Shown piece after piece: positions 1-5,479 of a stretch of DNA of 5,655 bases. The translations under genes were made by a program, and so were the position numbers. Origin of the DNA: Clostridia bacterium (lineage in GTDB: Bacteria > Bacillota > Clostridia > Oscillospirales > Butyricicoccaceae); the NCBI GenBank assembly GCA_017547995.1, contig JAFYNW010000388.1:1-5655 (forward strand), given 5' to 3'. The stretch's first letter is position 1; each line of letters begins with the position of its first letter. Below the pieces are notes generated by a model, which saw nothing but the letters and a program-made list of their open reading frames with translations, had not been told where the DNA came from and made no database searches.

Positions 1-790
1 ACTCAAAATGCTCACCGAATCGGTCATATATTATCGTGACCTCTGTCGCATATTCATGAAGCATCAGCAAGTTAAACATATTATAGGATAAGCTTGGCGA
101 AACGTTTTTACTCTGCCCTGTAAAGAAGTAGTATTCTTCCTGTGCAAGATATCCGCCGGTTTCTCGCCAATATGGATAATAAATATTCCCTAAATTATCC
201 TTGAGATAAATCGAACCAGTCAAATCAGGATATCTTACATAAGGATTTACACTTTTGAACTCAAGGAGAAAATTGAATATTTTCCCCGGCAAAGCTTTAT
301 CTCTTACAACCACCTGCCTGAGCGTAACTGTGTAATCACCAACTTTTGTGCTTTGGTCAGGACTATAATTGGATATCAAATCGAGTGATTTGTATCCACT
401 GTGAGGATATCTGTCAAGCAGGTCGATTGATGTATAGTTTTTATTTATAACAAATGAATAGTCAAAAATCTTGGCAATTACAGTATACGCAAGGAAAACT
501 ATCAGCAGGTTTCTGACTATCTTTGTCAGTTTCCATAATCTTCCCCAGAATGGGCGGTAGATATCGGCGAGGGTATTTGCGACTTCTGCGGCATCGCCCA
601 TATTGGCAACGGCTTGCTTTCGCGCATCGTAATCGTCATAGCCTGCATCAATCCACGCATCTGTTGCATCTTCGATATGGCTGAGAAGCTCAGCCTGCAC
701 GCGAAGGCGGTCGTCCTTGAATTTTATCAGCTTTGTGGCATCCTCAATCCACGATTTTGCCAAAGGCTCTATATTTTTCTTCTTCACCAT
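1..790 (-). CDS. HAAS-domain-like membrane protein, 3' end cut by window edge
   Basis: A reading frame open from the ATG at 788-790 to the left edge gives 263 residues without a stop; the C-terminus lies outside the window. The start has AGGTGAT directly upstream (791-797), matching the extended anti-SD complement. Residues about 15-80 are charged and helical, with the pattern EL-x2-HIEDATDAW-x3-G-x6-A-x3-AVANMGDAAEV followed by a YRP motif. This is the hallmark of HAAS / 'permease prefix domain 1' modules, which are usually encoded beside PadR-type regulators. One hydrophobic segment at about 93-112 (NLLIVFLAYTVIAKIF) should anchor it in the membrane. The remainder (about 115-263) is polar, rich in Tyr and beta-type sequence, and probably extracytoplasmic; I do not recognise its fold. 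The N-terminal domain call is fairly sure. The cellular role is unknown, with signalling or envelope-stress sensing only a guess from the family. No padR gene lies upstream in this window; one could lie downstream, beyond the left edge. Confidence 0.75.
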   Translation of the reverse strand, partial: MVKKKNIEPLAKSWIEDATKLIKFKDDRLRVQAELLSHIEDATDAWIDAGYDDYDARKQAVANMGDAAEVANTLADIYRPFWGRLWKLTKIVRNLLIVFLAYTVIAKIFDYSFVINKNYTSIDLLDRYPHSGYKSLDLISNYSPDQSTKVGDYTVTLRQVVVRDKALPGKIFNFLLEFKSVNPYVRYPDLTGSIYLKDNLGNIYYPYWRETGGYLAQEEYYFFTGQSKNVSPSLSYNMFNLLMLHEYATEVTIIYDRFGEHFE

Positions 791-801
791 ATCACCTGCC
801 T

Positions 802-822
802 TTACATAGATTGTCGAGGTAT
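802..822. promoter_or_regulatory. Possible second, degenerate operator copy in the HAAS-gene leader
   Basis: TGTCGAGGTAT (812-822) repeats TGTCCGAGGTAT of the main palindrome with one base missing; the GAGGTAT blocks lie 35 bp apart, at 816-822 and 851-857. The left arm of this copy (TTACAT) keeps four of six bases of ATACCT. It lies just downstream of the predicted start of transcription. It could be a weaker second site for the same dimer, or simply a chance half-site. Confidence 0.35.
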
Positions 823-833
823 CTTTTAATTAA

Positions 834-862
834 ATTATACCTTGATGTCCGAGGTATGTCAA
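834..862 (-). promoter_or_regulatory. Consensus sigma-A promoter of the HAAS-like gene
   Basis: Read on the minus strand, TTGACA (857-862) is followed by exactly 17 bases and TATAAT (834-839), a perfect match to both consensus hexamers at the ideal spacing. Transcription should start near 827, giving a leader of about 37 bases before the ATG at 790. Such a strong promoter normally needs a repressor, which fits the palindrome lying over its spacer. Confidence 0.85.
837..857. promoter_or_regulatory. 21-bp imperfect palindrome over the HAAS-gene promoter, probable repressor operator
   Basis: On the plus strand the arms ATACCT and AGGTAT are exact inverted repeats at the ends of a 21-base site (ATACCTTGA-TGT-CCGAGGTAT). 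It covers the whole -10/-35 spacer plus part of the -10 hexamer, where a bound dimer would block polymerase. HAAS-type genes are commonly controlled by PadR-family dimers, so a PadR-like regulator is the leading candidate. The binding protein itself is inference. Confidence 0.55.
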
Positions 863-886
863 TATGGCGGTTTTGCTATATTTTGC

Positions 887-915
887 TTTGCAAATATATG
901 GATGTGTGATATAAT
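887..915 (+). promoter_or_regulatory. Candidate promoter for the NhaC-family gene
   Basis: TTTGCA (887-892; four of six to the -35 consensus), a 17-base spacer, and an extended -10 TGATATAAT (907-915) with a perfect TATAAT hexamer. Transcription from here would leave a leader of about 200 bases before the ATG at 1126, filled by the two repeats listed below. A second TATAAT occurs at 920-925 but has no matching -35. The promoter is back to back with that of the minus-strand gene, with 24 bp between the two -35 boxes. Confidence 0.55.
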
Positions 916-941
916 GTTGTATAATGAGTTGGGGCGAAAGA

Positions 942-1010
942 AGTTATGAGTTATATTCGCTGACACGAGTTATATTGCTTCGCAGTTGTATTGCCCTGAG
1001 GCAGTTAATG
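942..1010 (+). repeat. Array of AGTTATATT units with mini-hairpins
   Basis: Three consecutive units begin with AGTTATATT (949), AGTTATATT (968) and AGTTGTATT (984). Each is followed by a short self-complementary tail: CGCTGACACG, GCTTCGC and GCCCTGAGGC. Partial units AGTTATG (942) and AGTTAATG (1003) border the array. Unit lengths are 19, 16 and 19 bases. The tails differ in sequence but keep complementary ends, suggesting a mobile or structural repeat rather than coding DNA. It lies in the leader of the antiporter gene. Reading frames through this stretch look non-coding. Confidence 0.6.
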
Positions 1011-1032
1011 TGTGATAAATCAGATTTATTAA

Positions 1033-1086
1033 GGGACAATCCCTCCGTCAATCTCTGATTGACACCTCCCTTTACACAAGGGAGGC
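1033..1086 (-). repeat. Two-hairpin dispersed repeat (type A)
   Basis: On the minus strand it reads hairpin 1 (CCTCCCTT / AAGGGAGG, 8 bp, 5-base loop, at 1065-1085), a single T, then hairpin 2 (GTCAATC-AGA-GATTGAC, 7 bp, at 1047-1063), then GGAGGGATTGTCCC. The copy at 5480-5515 has the same plan in the opposite orientation: two hairpins, a single T linker, and GGA after the second stem. This marks a related intergenic repeat family of the kind common in Clostridia. In the antiporter transcript it would fold as two adjacent stems about 40 bases before the start codon. Neither stem is followed by a T-run on the plus strand, so it is not an obvious terminator. Confidence 0.65.
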
Positions 1087-1125
1087 TTATGTGCGGAAAC
1101 ATTATAAATATACAAGGAGGCAGGT

Positions 1126-2430
1126 ATGGACGCAATACTGCTTTTGCTTTTCGGCATATCCATCATTCTTTCGATGATTTTCAATTTCAACATAGTTTAT
1201 CCGCTGATTTTCGGCAGCCTTTGCTTTGCGATTATTGCGAAACGTCGCGGTTTTGAATGGGGTGAAATATGTAAGATGATGACAAAGGGCACAAAAACCG
1301 CCTTCATCGTCATTCAGATTTTCATTTTCATCGGCCTTATCACGGGCGCGTGGCGAATCTGCGGCACAATTCCGTTTTTCGTCTATTGGGGCACAAAGCT
1401 GATTGCGCCGAGCCTTTTCATTCTCTGCGCCTTCCTCATCACCTGCTTTATGGCGCTCATTCTGGGCAGCTCATTCGGCACGGCGGGGACTATCGGCGTT
1501 GTTATGATGATTCTCGCACGAAGCGGCGGTGTAAGCGTGCCTATGACGGCGGGCGCTGTGCTTGCAGGGGCTTTCTGGGGCGACAGATGCTCCCCTATTT
1601 CCTCCAGTGCAAACCTTGTTGCCGCGATTACCGGTACTGACCTGATGAAAAACATCAGAAATATGCTTCGCTCGTCGGCTGTGCCTATGATTTTGACCTG
1701 CATTTTCTATGCTGTTCTTTCGGTTTTCAATCCGCTTACCGCGTCACAGAGCAACATTGCTTCGGAAATATCTGCAAATTACAACCTCAATTTCATCGTT
1801 TTTCTGCCTGCGGTGATTATTCTCATTCTGCCTTTCTTCAAGTGCAAAATCAAGGTGAGCATGGCTATCAGCATCGTGCTTGCCTGCGGTATTGGGATTT
1901 TCATGCAGGGCGCAAGCATTATCGACGTGCTTGGCTCGCTCCTTCTCGGCTACAAGCCTGATTTCGTCGGCGAGTTTGCCGATATTATTGCGGGCGGCGG
2001 ACTTATTTCCATGTTCAAGGCGGCTATGATTGTGCTGACGGCATCCACTTATTCGGGAATTATTGAGAAAATCGGCATTTTCGACGCGCTTGAAAAGCTG
2101 ATTATGAAAAATATGGCAAGACTTGGCAAATTTACGACGGCGGCTGTCGTTTCCATCGTTATGTCGATGATTTCATGCAACCAGACTCTTGCGATTATGC
2201 TGACCGAGCAGGTTATGCGCAAGCCGAATGCCGAAATGAAGATTGACAAGTATGACACGGCTCTCGACCTTGAGGACTCGGCTGTTGTGACGGCTACCCT
2301 TATTCCGTGGAATATTGCATCCGCCGTGCCGCTTTCGGTCATCGGTGCGCCTGCATATAGCGTGATTTTCGGCTTTTACCTCTATGCTCTGCCGTTGTGG
2401 AGAGTTATGAGGGAGAGGTTGGGGAAATAA
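1126..2430 (+). CDS. NhaC-family Na+/H+ (or Na+/organic anion) antiporter
   Basis: A 434-residue, highly hydrophobic protein with many predicted membrane helices (for example 2-20, 22-38, 57-77, 95-115, 185-200, 222-238, 245-262, 400-424). Family signatures of the NhaC group within the ion-transporter superfamily are clear: GSSFGTAGTIG (114-124), GAFWGDRCSPISSSANL (147-163) followed by GTDL (170-173), SCNQTLAIML (350-359), and LEDSAVVTATLIPWN (382-396) near the C-terminus. It should exchange external protons for internal sodium, or couple sodium to a carboxylate or amino-acid antiport as some family members do; the substrate cannot be read from sequence. AGGAGG (1115-1120) sits 5 bases before the ATG, fixing the start. 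Length is slightly short for the family but both ends look complete. It appears to be a single-gene transcript with its own long leader and a likely terminator at 2554-2601. Confidence 0.87.
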   Translation: MDAILLLLFGISIILSMIFNFNIVYPLIFGSLCFAIIAKRRGFEWGEICKMMTKGTKTAFIVIQIFIFIGLITGAWRICGTIPFFVYWGTKLIAPSLFILCAFLITCFMALILGSSFGTAGTIGVVMMILARSGGVSVPMTAGAVLAGAFWGDRCSPISSSANLVAAITGTDLMKNIRNMLRSSAVPMILTCIFYAVLSVFNPLTASQSNIASEISANYNLNFIVFLPAVIILILPFFKCKIKVSMAISIVLACGIGIFMQGASIIDVLGSLLLGYKPDFVGEFADIIAGGGLISMFKAAMIVLTASTYSGIIEKIGIFDALEKLIMKNMARLGKFTTAAVVSIVMSMISCNQTLAIMLTEQVMRKPNAEMKIDKYDTALDLEDSAVVTATLIPWNIASAVPLSVIGAPAYSVIFGFYLYALPLWRVMRERLGK

Positions 2431-2463
2431 GACAATTTACGGCTTTTCTCTCCCCCCGCCCTT

Positions 2464-2491
2464 CTTGCCCCCCTCGTCAGAGGGAGGCAAG
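2464..2491. repeat. GC-rich hairpin after the antiporter gene
   Basis: CTTGCCCCCCTC, loop GTCA, GAGGGAGGCAAG: a 12-bp stem with one C-A mismatch and a 4-base loop, starting 34 bases after the antiporter stop codon. No T-run follows on either strand, so it is not a standard intrinsic terminator. Its CCCTC/GAGGG core resembles the type A hairpins in this window, so it may be a decayed repeat copy. It could also protect the 3' end of the transcript. Confidence 0.5.
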
Positions 2492-2515
2492 ATAATATGT
2501 ATCTGCGATGCATTT

Positions 2516-2554
2516 GATAAGCGGGACGCCGAGGGCGTCGTCCCCTACGTTATC
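2516..2554. repeat. GC-rich dispersed hairpin repeat (type B), copy 1
   Basis: The core at 2521-2548 begins GCGGGACGCC and ends GTCGTCCCCTAC. It matches the copy at 3256-3282 at every base except one missing A in the loop (GAG versus GG). It folds by pairing GACGCC with GGCGTC, and is further enclosed here by GATAA (2516-2520) and TTATC (2550-2554). It does not look coding. Confidence 0.65.
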
Positions 2555-2601
2555 GCAGGGCAAGGCTACGGAGTGTCGGGTGATGCCAGCCCTGCGTTTT
2601 T
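2554..2601 (+). terminator. Probable intrinsic terminator of the antiporter transcript
   Basis: CGCAGGGC (2554-2561) pairs perfectly with GCCCTGCG (2589-2596) and is followed at once by TTTTT (2597-2601). An inner GGC/GCC pair (2564-2566 with 2585-2587) shortens the otherwise long 27-base loop. It lies 123 bases after the antiporter stop and immediately before the next promoter, a sensible place to insulate the two genes. The long loop keeps confidence moderate. Confidence 0.5.
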
Positions 2602-2611
2602 GCGGTTTGGC

Positions 2612-2640
2612 TTTACATTTTTATTATTATATGGTATAAT
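2612..2640 (+). promoter_or_regulatory. Promoter of the YcxB-like gene
   Basis: TTTACA (2612-2617), 17-base spacer, and extended -10 TGGTATAAT (2632-2640) with a perfect TATAAT hexamer. The predicted start of transcription near 2647 gives a leader of only about 24 bases ahead of the ATG at 2671. The gene is therefore transcribed separately from the upstream antiporter. Confidence 0.8.
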
Positions 2641-2670
2641 CCTTTTCAGCGTTAAAAATTGGAGGACAAC

Positions 2671-3186
2671 ATGAAATCTGTTACAATTTCTTTTGAATAC
2701 GAAGAAAATGAATACATAAATGCCGACCGCAGATTCCTTTCGATGACTGGCCGCATCAACAAATACAAGGTTATGATTTTTGCCGCTCTCATTGCAATCT
2801 GCTTTGCCTGCGCAAACACATTCGGCTACAATATCCCTGTAATTCTCGGCTTCGTGCTTGTAATTTACTGGGGGCTTAAGATGGCTTTCCGCTATTATAT
2901 TCAGCCGAAGAGCGATTTTAAGAAGAAGGCGAAGAATGCCAAGACGTTCACTTTCACGTTCACAAAGGATGCAATCGATTTTGCAACTCAGCGCGCAAAC
3001 GCTCAGTTCAAGTGGAAAATGTTCAAGGAGCTTTATGAAACAAGCGATATGCTCTATCTCGCTCATGCAAACAAGAGCTTCACTATCATTCCTAAGCGTG
3101 CTTTCGAAGGCGAAGAGCAGCTTGCCGCTTTCAGAAAAATCGTCGGTCAGGGCAACAGCCTGATGAGATATTCAAAGATTGATTAG
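2671..3186 (+). CDS. Small two-helix membrane protein, YcxB-like C-terminal domain
   Basis: 171 residues from the ATG at 2671, chosen over an in-frame TTG at 2659 because GGAGG (2661-2665) sits 5 bases before the ATG and overlaps the alternative start region. The layout is a short polar N-terminus opening with a beta strand (SVTISFEY), two hydrophobic helices at about 34-49 and 55-72, then a basic stretch (YIQPKSDFKKKAKNAK). A soluble beta-rich tail follows from about 92 with TFTFTFTKDAIDF, a conserved-type Trp115, Glu120, and the FTIIPKRAF motif at 137-145. This strand-turn-strand and 'IPKRAF' ending is typical of YcxB-like proteins, a widespread Firmicutes family with no firmly established function. 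The gene is monocistronic, with its own promoter and a strong terminator 9 bases after the stop. Confidence 0.8.
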   Translation: MKSVTISFEYEENEYINADRRFLSMTGRINKYKVMIFAALIAICFACANTFGYNIPVILGFVLVIYWGLKMAFRYYIQPKSDFKKKAKNAKTFTFTFTKDAIDFATQRANAQFKWKMFKELYETSDMLYLAHANKSFTIIPKRAFEGEEQLAAFRKIVGQGNSLMRYSKID

Positions 3187-3195
3187 TTTATTCAG

Positions 3196-3224
3196 AGCCT
3201 GTGGAATATTCCGCAGGCTTTTTT
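3196..3224 (+). terminator. Intrinsic terminator of the YcxB-like gene
   Basis: AGCCTGTGG (3196-3204) pairs with CCGCAGGCT (3211-3219) with one G-T wobble, loop AATATT, followed by a run of six T (3219-3224). It starts 9 bases after the TAG stop. A classic rho-independent terminator. Confidence 0.92.
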
Positions 3225-3255
3225 GTGGGAAGCAAAATTCACTCCCCTGGGTATA

Positions 3256-3282
3256 GCGGGACGCCGGGGCGTCGTCCCCTAC
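3256..3282. repeat. GC-rich dispersed hairpin repeat (type B), copy 2
   Basis: Starts GCGGGACGCC and ends GTCGTCCCCTAC. It is identical to copy 1 at 2521-2548 apart from one deleted loop base, in the same orientation, 735 bp away. Its flanks do not match those of copy 1, so the core is the conserved unit. I see no gene in the surrounding intergenic stretch 3225-3464, which otherwise holds AT-rich DNA and the operon promoter. Confidence 0.65.
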
Positions 3283-3399
3283 ACATTCGTTCAGAATGAC
3301 ATATTGAATGAATAGTGCACGGCATACACAAGATTGTGCCTTTCTTTTATCGGCTTTATTGATAGAACTTTAATTATTTATTATATTTTGCAATAAAGT

Positions 3400-3428
3400 T
3401 TGGAGTGGCATTTTGCTTATGATATTAT
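3400..3428 (+). promoter_or_regulatory. Candidate promoter of the double-cubane reductase operon
   Basis: An extended -10 TGATATTAT (3420-3428) lies 17 bases after TTGGAG (3400-3405), a weak -35 with three of six matches. Transcription would start near 3435, leaving about 30 bases of leader. The surrounding AT-rich DNA is typical of a promoter. The poor -35 suggests that the TG extension or an activator helps recognition. No clear palindrome was seen over it. Confidence 0.5.
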
Positions 3429-3464
3429 TATAGAAGAGAAAATTTATTTTTAGCGAGGTAATAT

Positions 3465-4610
3465 ATGGAACTTATTAAAACACTCCCTGCGATTTTCGAA
3501 GAATTCAGCGAACAGCGCAAGCAGTCCTTTATCACAGCTCTCGAGCTCAAGGAAAAGGGCATTCCATTCATCGGTGGTTTCTGCACATATCTTCCTAAGG
3601 AAATCGCTATGGCTATGGGCGCATGTATGGTAGGTCTCTGCTCCAAGACAGGTGAAACAATTCCTGACGCAGAAAAGCACCTCCCACGTAACCTCTGCCC
3701 ACTCATCAAGTCCAGCTACGGCTTTGCTCTCACAGACAAGTGCCCATTCTTCTACTTCTCCGACCTTATCGTTGGTGAAACAACTTGCGACGGCAAGAAG
3801 AAGATGTACGAAATGCTTGCTGAGTTCAAGCCTGTTCACGTTCTCGAACTCCCTAACCGTCAGAGTGAAATGGGCGTTAAGCTCTATGCTGAAGAAATCA
3901 AGAAGTTCAAGAAGGTTCTCGAAGACAAGTTCGAAGTAACTATCACAGAAGATGATATCCGCAAGGCTATCCACACAAACAACGAACAGCGTGAAGCTCT
4001 CAAGGCATTCTACGGCCTCCAGAAGATGGACCCACCTCCAATGGGCGGTCTCGATATGCACAAGGTTCTCGACGGCGTACAGTTCCGCTTCGATATTCCT
4101 AAGGCAACAGCTGACATCAAGGCTCTCACACAGAAGGTTCTCGACGAATACGATCCTAAGAAGTACGAAGGCAGAAAGAGAATCCTCATCACAGGTTCCC
4201 CAATCGGCTGCTCCACAGAAAAGATTGTTAACGCTATCGAAAACAACGGCGGCGTAGTTGTTTGCTATGAAAACTGCGGCGGTGCACGTTCTGTTGACGA
4301 ACTCGTTGACGAAACAAATCCAGACGTTTACGATGCACTCGCAAAGCGTTACCTCAACATCCCATGCTCCTGTATGTCTCCAAACCCAGGTCGTCCTGTT
4401 CTCATGGAACGCCTCCTCGAAGAATACAAGATTGACGGTGTTATCGAAGTTGTTCTCCAGGCTTGCCATACATTCAACGTTGAATCCTACACAATCAAGA
4501 AGTGCGTAACAAACAAGAACATTCCTTATATGTTCATCGAAACTGACTACTCTTCCACAGACGCTGGTCAGGTTAATACACGTGTTGGCGCATTCATGGA
4601 AATGTTGTAA
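3465..4610 (+). CDS. yjiM: Double-cubane-cluster anaerobic reductase (2-hydroxyacyl-CoA dehydratase family, YjiM-like)
   Basis: 381 residues, close to the length of E. coli YjiM and of the double-cubane-cluster protein (DCCP) of Carboxydothermus. The HgdB/FldC-type fold is evident: DLPAIFEEF-like start, GGFCTYLP (37-44), then LPRNLCPLIKSSYGF (73-87), DKCPFFYFSDLIVGETTCDG (91-110), a linker, a second Rossmann-like half with RILITGSPIGCS (239-250), CYENCGG (267-273), PCSCMSP (300-306) and QACHTFNVES (332-341), ending IETDYSSTDAGQ (358-369). Cys40, 59, 78, 93, 108, 271, 301, 303 and 334 are the main candidates for metal ligands. Three from each half could hold an [Fe8S9] double cubane, but assignment needs a structure. 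In family members the paired ATPase activator donates electrons; DCCP reduces small molecules such as acetylene in vitro, and the natural substrate is not known to me. GAGGT (3455-3459) lies 5 bases before the ATG. Codon use is strongly biased, suggesting high expression. A classical dehydratase beta subunit is the alternative, but no alpha subunit is adjacent. Confidence 0.9.
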   Translation: MELIKTLPAIFEEFSEQRKQSFITALELKEKGIPFIGGFCTYLPKEIAMAMGACMVGLCSKTGETIPDAEKHLPRNLCPLIKSSYGFALTDKCPFFYFSDLIVGETTCDGKKKMYEMLAEFKPVHVLELPNRQSEMGVKLYAEEIKKFKKVLEDKFEVTITEDDIRKAIHTNNEQREALKAFYGLQKMDPPPMGGLDMHKVLDGVQFRFDIPKATADIKALTQKVLDEYDPKKYEGRKRILITGSPIGCSTEKIVNAIENNGGVVVCYENCGGARSVDELVDETNPDVYDALAKRYLNIPCSCMSPNPGRPVLMERLLEEYKIDGVIEVVLQACHTFNVESYTIKKCVTNKNIPYMFIETDYSSTDAGQVNTRVGAFMEML

Positions 4611-4611
4611 T

Positions 4612-5373
4612 ATGTTGACATTAGGTATTGACTGCGGCTCTACAACCACTAAAGGCGCTCTTTACGACGGTGAAAAGGTTGTAAAAACCGTTATCACAGC
4701 GACTGCTGCCCGTCCTAAGGAGAAGATGCAGTGGGTGTACGACCAGCTTATGAATGACGACGTTAAGTTTGTCGTTTCCACAGGCTACGGCAGAGACCTT
4801 CTCCCTCAGGCTGACAAGAAGATTACCGAAATCACTTGTCACGGCAAGGGTGCGGCTTTCCTCAGCCCTGGTATCGACTCTGTTGTCGACATCGGCGGTC
4901 AGGACTGCAAGGCTATTCTGCTCGACAGATCCGACAATATTGCAGACTTCATGATGAATGACAAATGTGCTGCCGGCACAGGCCGTTTCATCGAAATGAT
5001 GAGCCGAATTCTCGACTGTCCTATCGATGATATCGACGCATTCACAGAGGGCAAGAGCCCTGTTGAAATCTCAAGTATGTGCACAGTTTTCGCGGAAAGT
5101 GAAATCATCAGCCTTCTTGCTGAAGGTATCGACAGAGGTGACATCGCTCTCGGCGTTATCCGCTCCATCTGCAGACGTACTTCCTTCTTCGCTCAGAAAA
5201 TCAGAAGCGAACGTGCTGTATTCTTCAGCGGCGGTCTTGCACGTTTTGAAGTTTTCAGAAAGACTCTTGAAGAGTTTATCGGTCTTCCTGTCCGCACACA
5301 TCCACAGAGCCAGTTTGCAGGCGCAATCGGCGCGGCTGTAATCGGCTATGATATGGCAAAGCGTAAGAAATAA
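4612..5373 (+). CDS. yjiL: ATP-hydrolysing activator (archerase) of the double-cubane reductase, YjiL/HgdC-like
   Basis: 253 residues of the BadF/BadG/BcrA/BcrD ATPase family (ASKHA fold), near the usual 255-265. Visible motifs: phosphate loop 1 GIDCGSTTTKG (5-15), STGYGRDLL (56-64), HGKGA (77-81), phosphate loop 2 VVDIGGQDCK (91-100), NDKCAAGTGRF (116-126), SSMCTVFAESE (154-164), adenosine motif FFSGGLA (204-210) and the AGAIGAA tail (236-242). Cys119 and Cys157 are spaced 38 apart, essentially as the two ligands per monomer of HgdC, where a homodimer shares one [4Fe-4S] cluster. ATP hydrolysis is expected to lower the cluster potential and push an electron into the upstream partner. The start is the ATG at 4612, one base after the partner's TAA, because the conserved N-terminus begins there; an upstream in-frame GTG (4582) would add non-family residues. 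No good ribosome site is visible (weak GGA at 4598), so translational coupling is likely. Codon bias is milder than in the partner. Confidence 0.92.
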   Translation: MLTLGIDCGSTTTKGALYDGEKVVKTVITATAARPKEKMQWVYDQLMNDDVKFVVSTGYGRDLLPQADKKITEITCHGKGAAFLSPGIDSVVDIGGQDCKAILLDRSDNIADFMMNDKCAAGTGRFIEMMSRILDCPIDDIDAFTEGKSPVEISSMCTVFAESEIISLLAEGIDRGDIALGVIRSICRRTSFFAQKIRSERAVFFSGGLARFEVFRKTLEEFIGLPVRTHPQSQFAGAIGAAVIGYDMAKRKK

Positions 5374-5389
5374 ATACATAAAATTAAAA

Positions 5390-5414
5390 GCCACTCCGAC
5401 GGGGTGGCTTTTTT
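5390..5414 (+). terminator. Intrinsic terminator of the reductase operon
   Basis: GCCACTCC (5390-5397), loop GAC, GGGGTGGC (5401-5408), an 8-bp stem with one wobble, followed by six T (5409-5414) and a further T-rich stretch. It begins 16 bases after the activator stop codon and closes the two-gene operon. Confidence 0.93.
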
Positions 5415-5421
5415 GTTTTAT

Positions 5422-5450
5422 AAAGAAAACCACGCGATAGTCGCGTGGTT
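5422..5450 (-). terminator. Minus-strand terminator facing the operon terminator
   Basis: AACCACGCGA (5428-5437), loop TAG, TCGCGTGGTT (5441-5450): a perfect 10-bp stem. On the minus strand it is followed by TTTTCTTT (complement of 5422-5429), so it would stop transcription arriving from the right. On the plus strand no T-run follows (CAAAAAACTT). The arrangement predicts a minus-strand transcription unit just beyond the right edge, convergent with the operon. Confidence 0.6.
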
Positions 5451-5479
5451 CAAAAAACTTAAGTGGTGAGCAGAAATAG

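Noticed and set aside
614..829. 71-codon plus-strand frame near the left side
   Set aside because: Antisense to the HAAS-like gene, whose frame is open for 263 codons with a ribosome site and perfect promoter; no ribosome site before this ORF.
1033..1086. Type A hairpins as a CRISPR array or attenuator
   Set aside because: Only one copy of each stem here, no regularly spaced direct repeats, and no T-run after either stem on the plus strand.
944..1135. 63-codon minus-strand frame in the divergent intergenic region
   Set aside because: It consists of the AGTTATATT array and type A repeat and has no plausible protein features.
2659..2670. TTG start giving four extra residues to the YcxB-like protein
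   Set aside because: The TTG overlaps the ribosome site GGAGG, which is correctly spaced for the ATG at 2671.
2465..2674. 69-codon plus-strand frame between antiporter and YcxB-like gene
   Set aside because: It covers two hairpin repeats, the terminator and the promoter, with no good ribosome site; better explained as non-coding.
2566..3066. 166-codon minus-strand frame
   Set aside because: Antisense to the YcxB-like gene, extending through its promoter; no family resemblance.
4582..4611. GTG start extending the activator into the end of the reductase gene
   Set aside because: The extra ten residues do not fit the family, whose N-terminus is the strand leading straight into the GIDCGSTTTK loop; the ATG at 4612 fits exactly.
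3450..4649. 399-codon open frame on the minus strand covering the whole reductase gene
   Set aside because: It is codon-aligned antisense to the strongly supported YjiM-like gene and exists only because that gene avoids TTA, CTA and TCA. Its protein is Cys/Val/Phe-rich with no recognisable domain.
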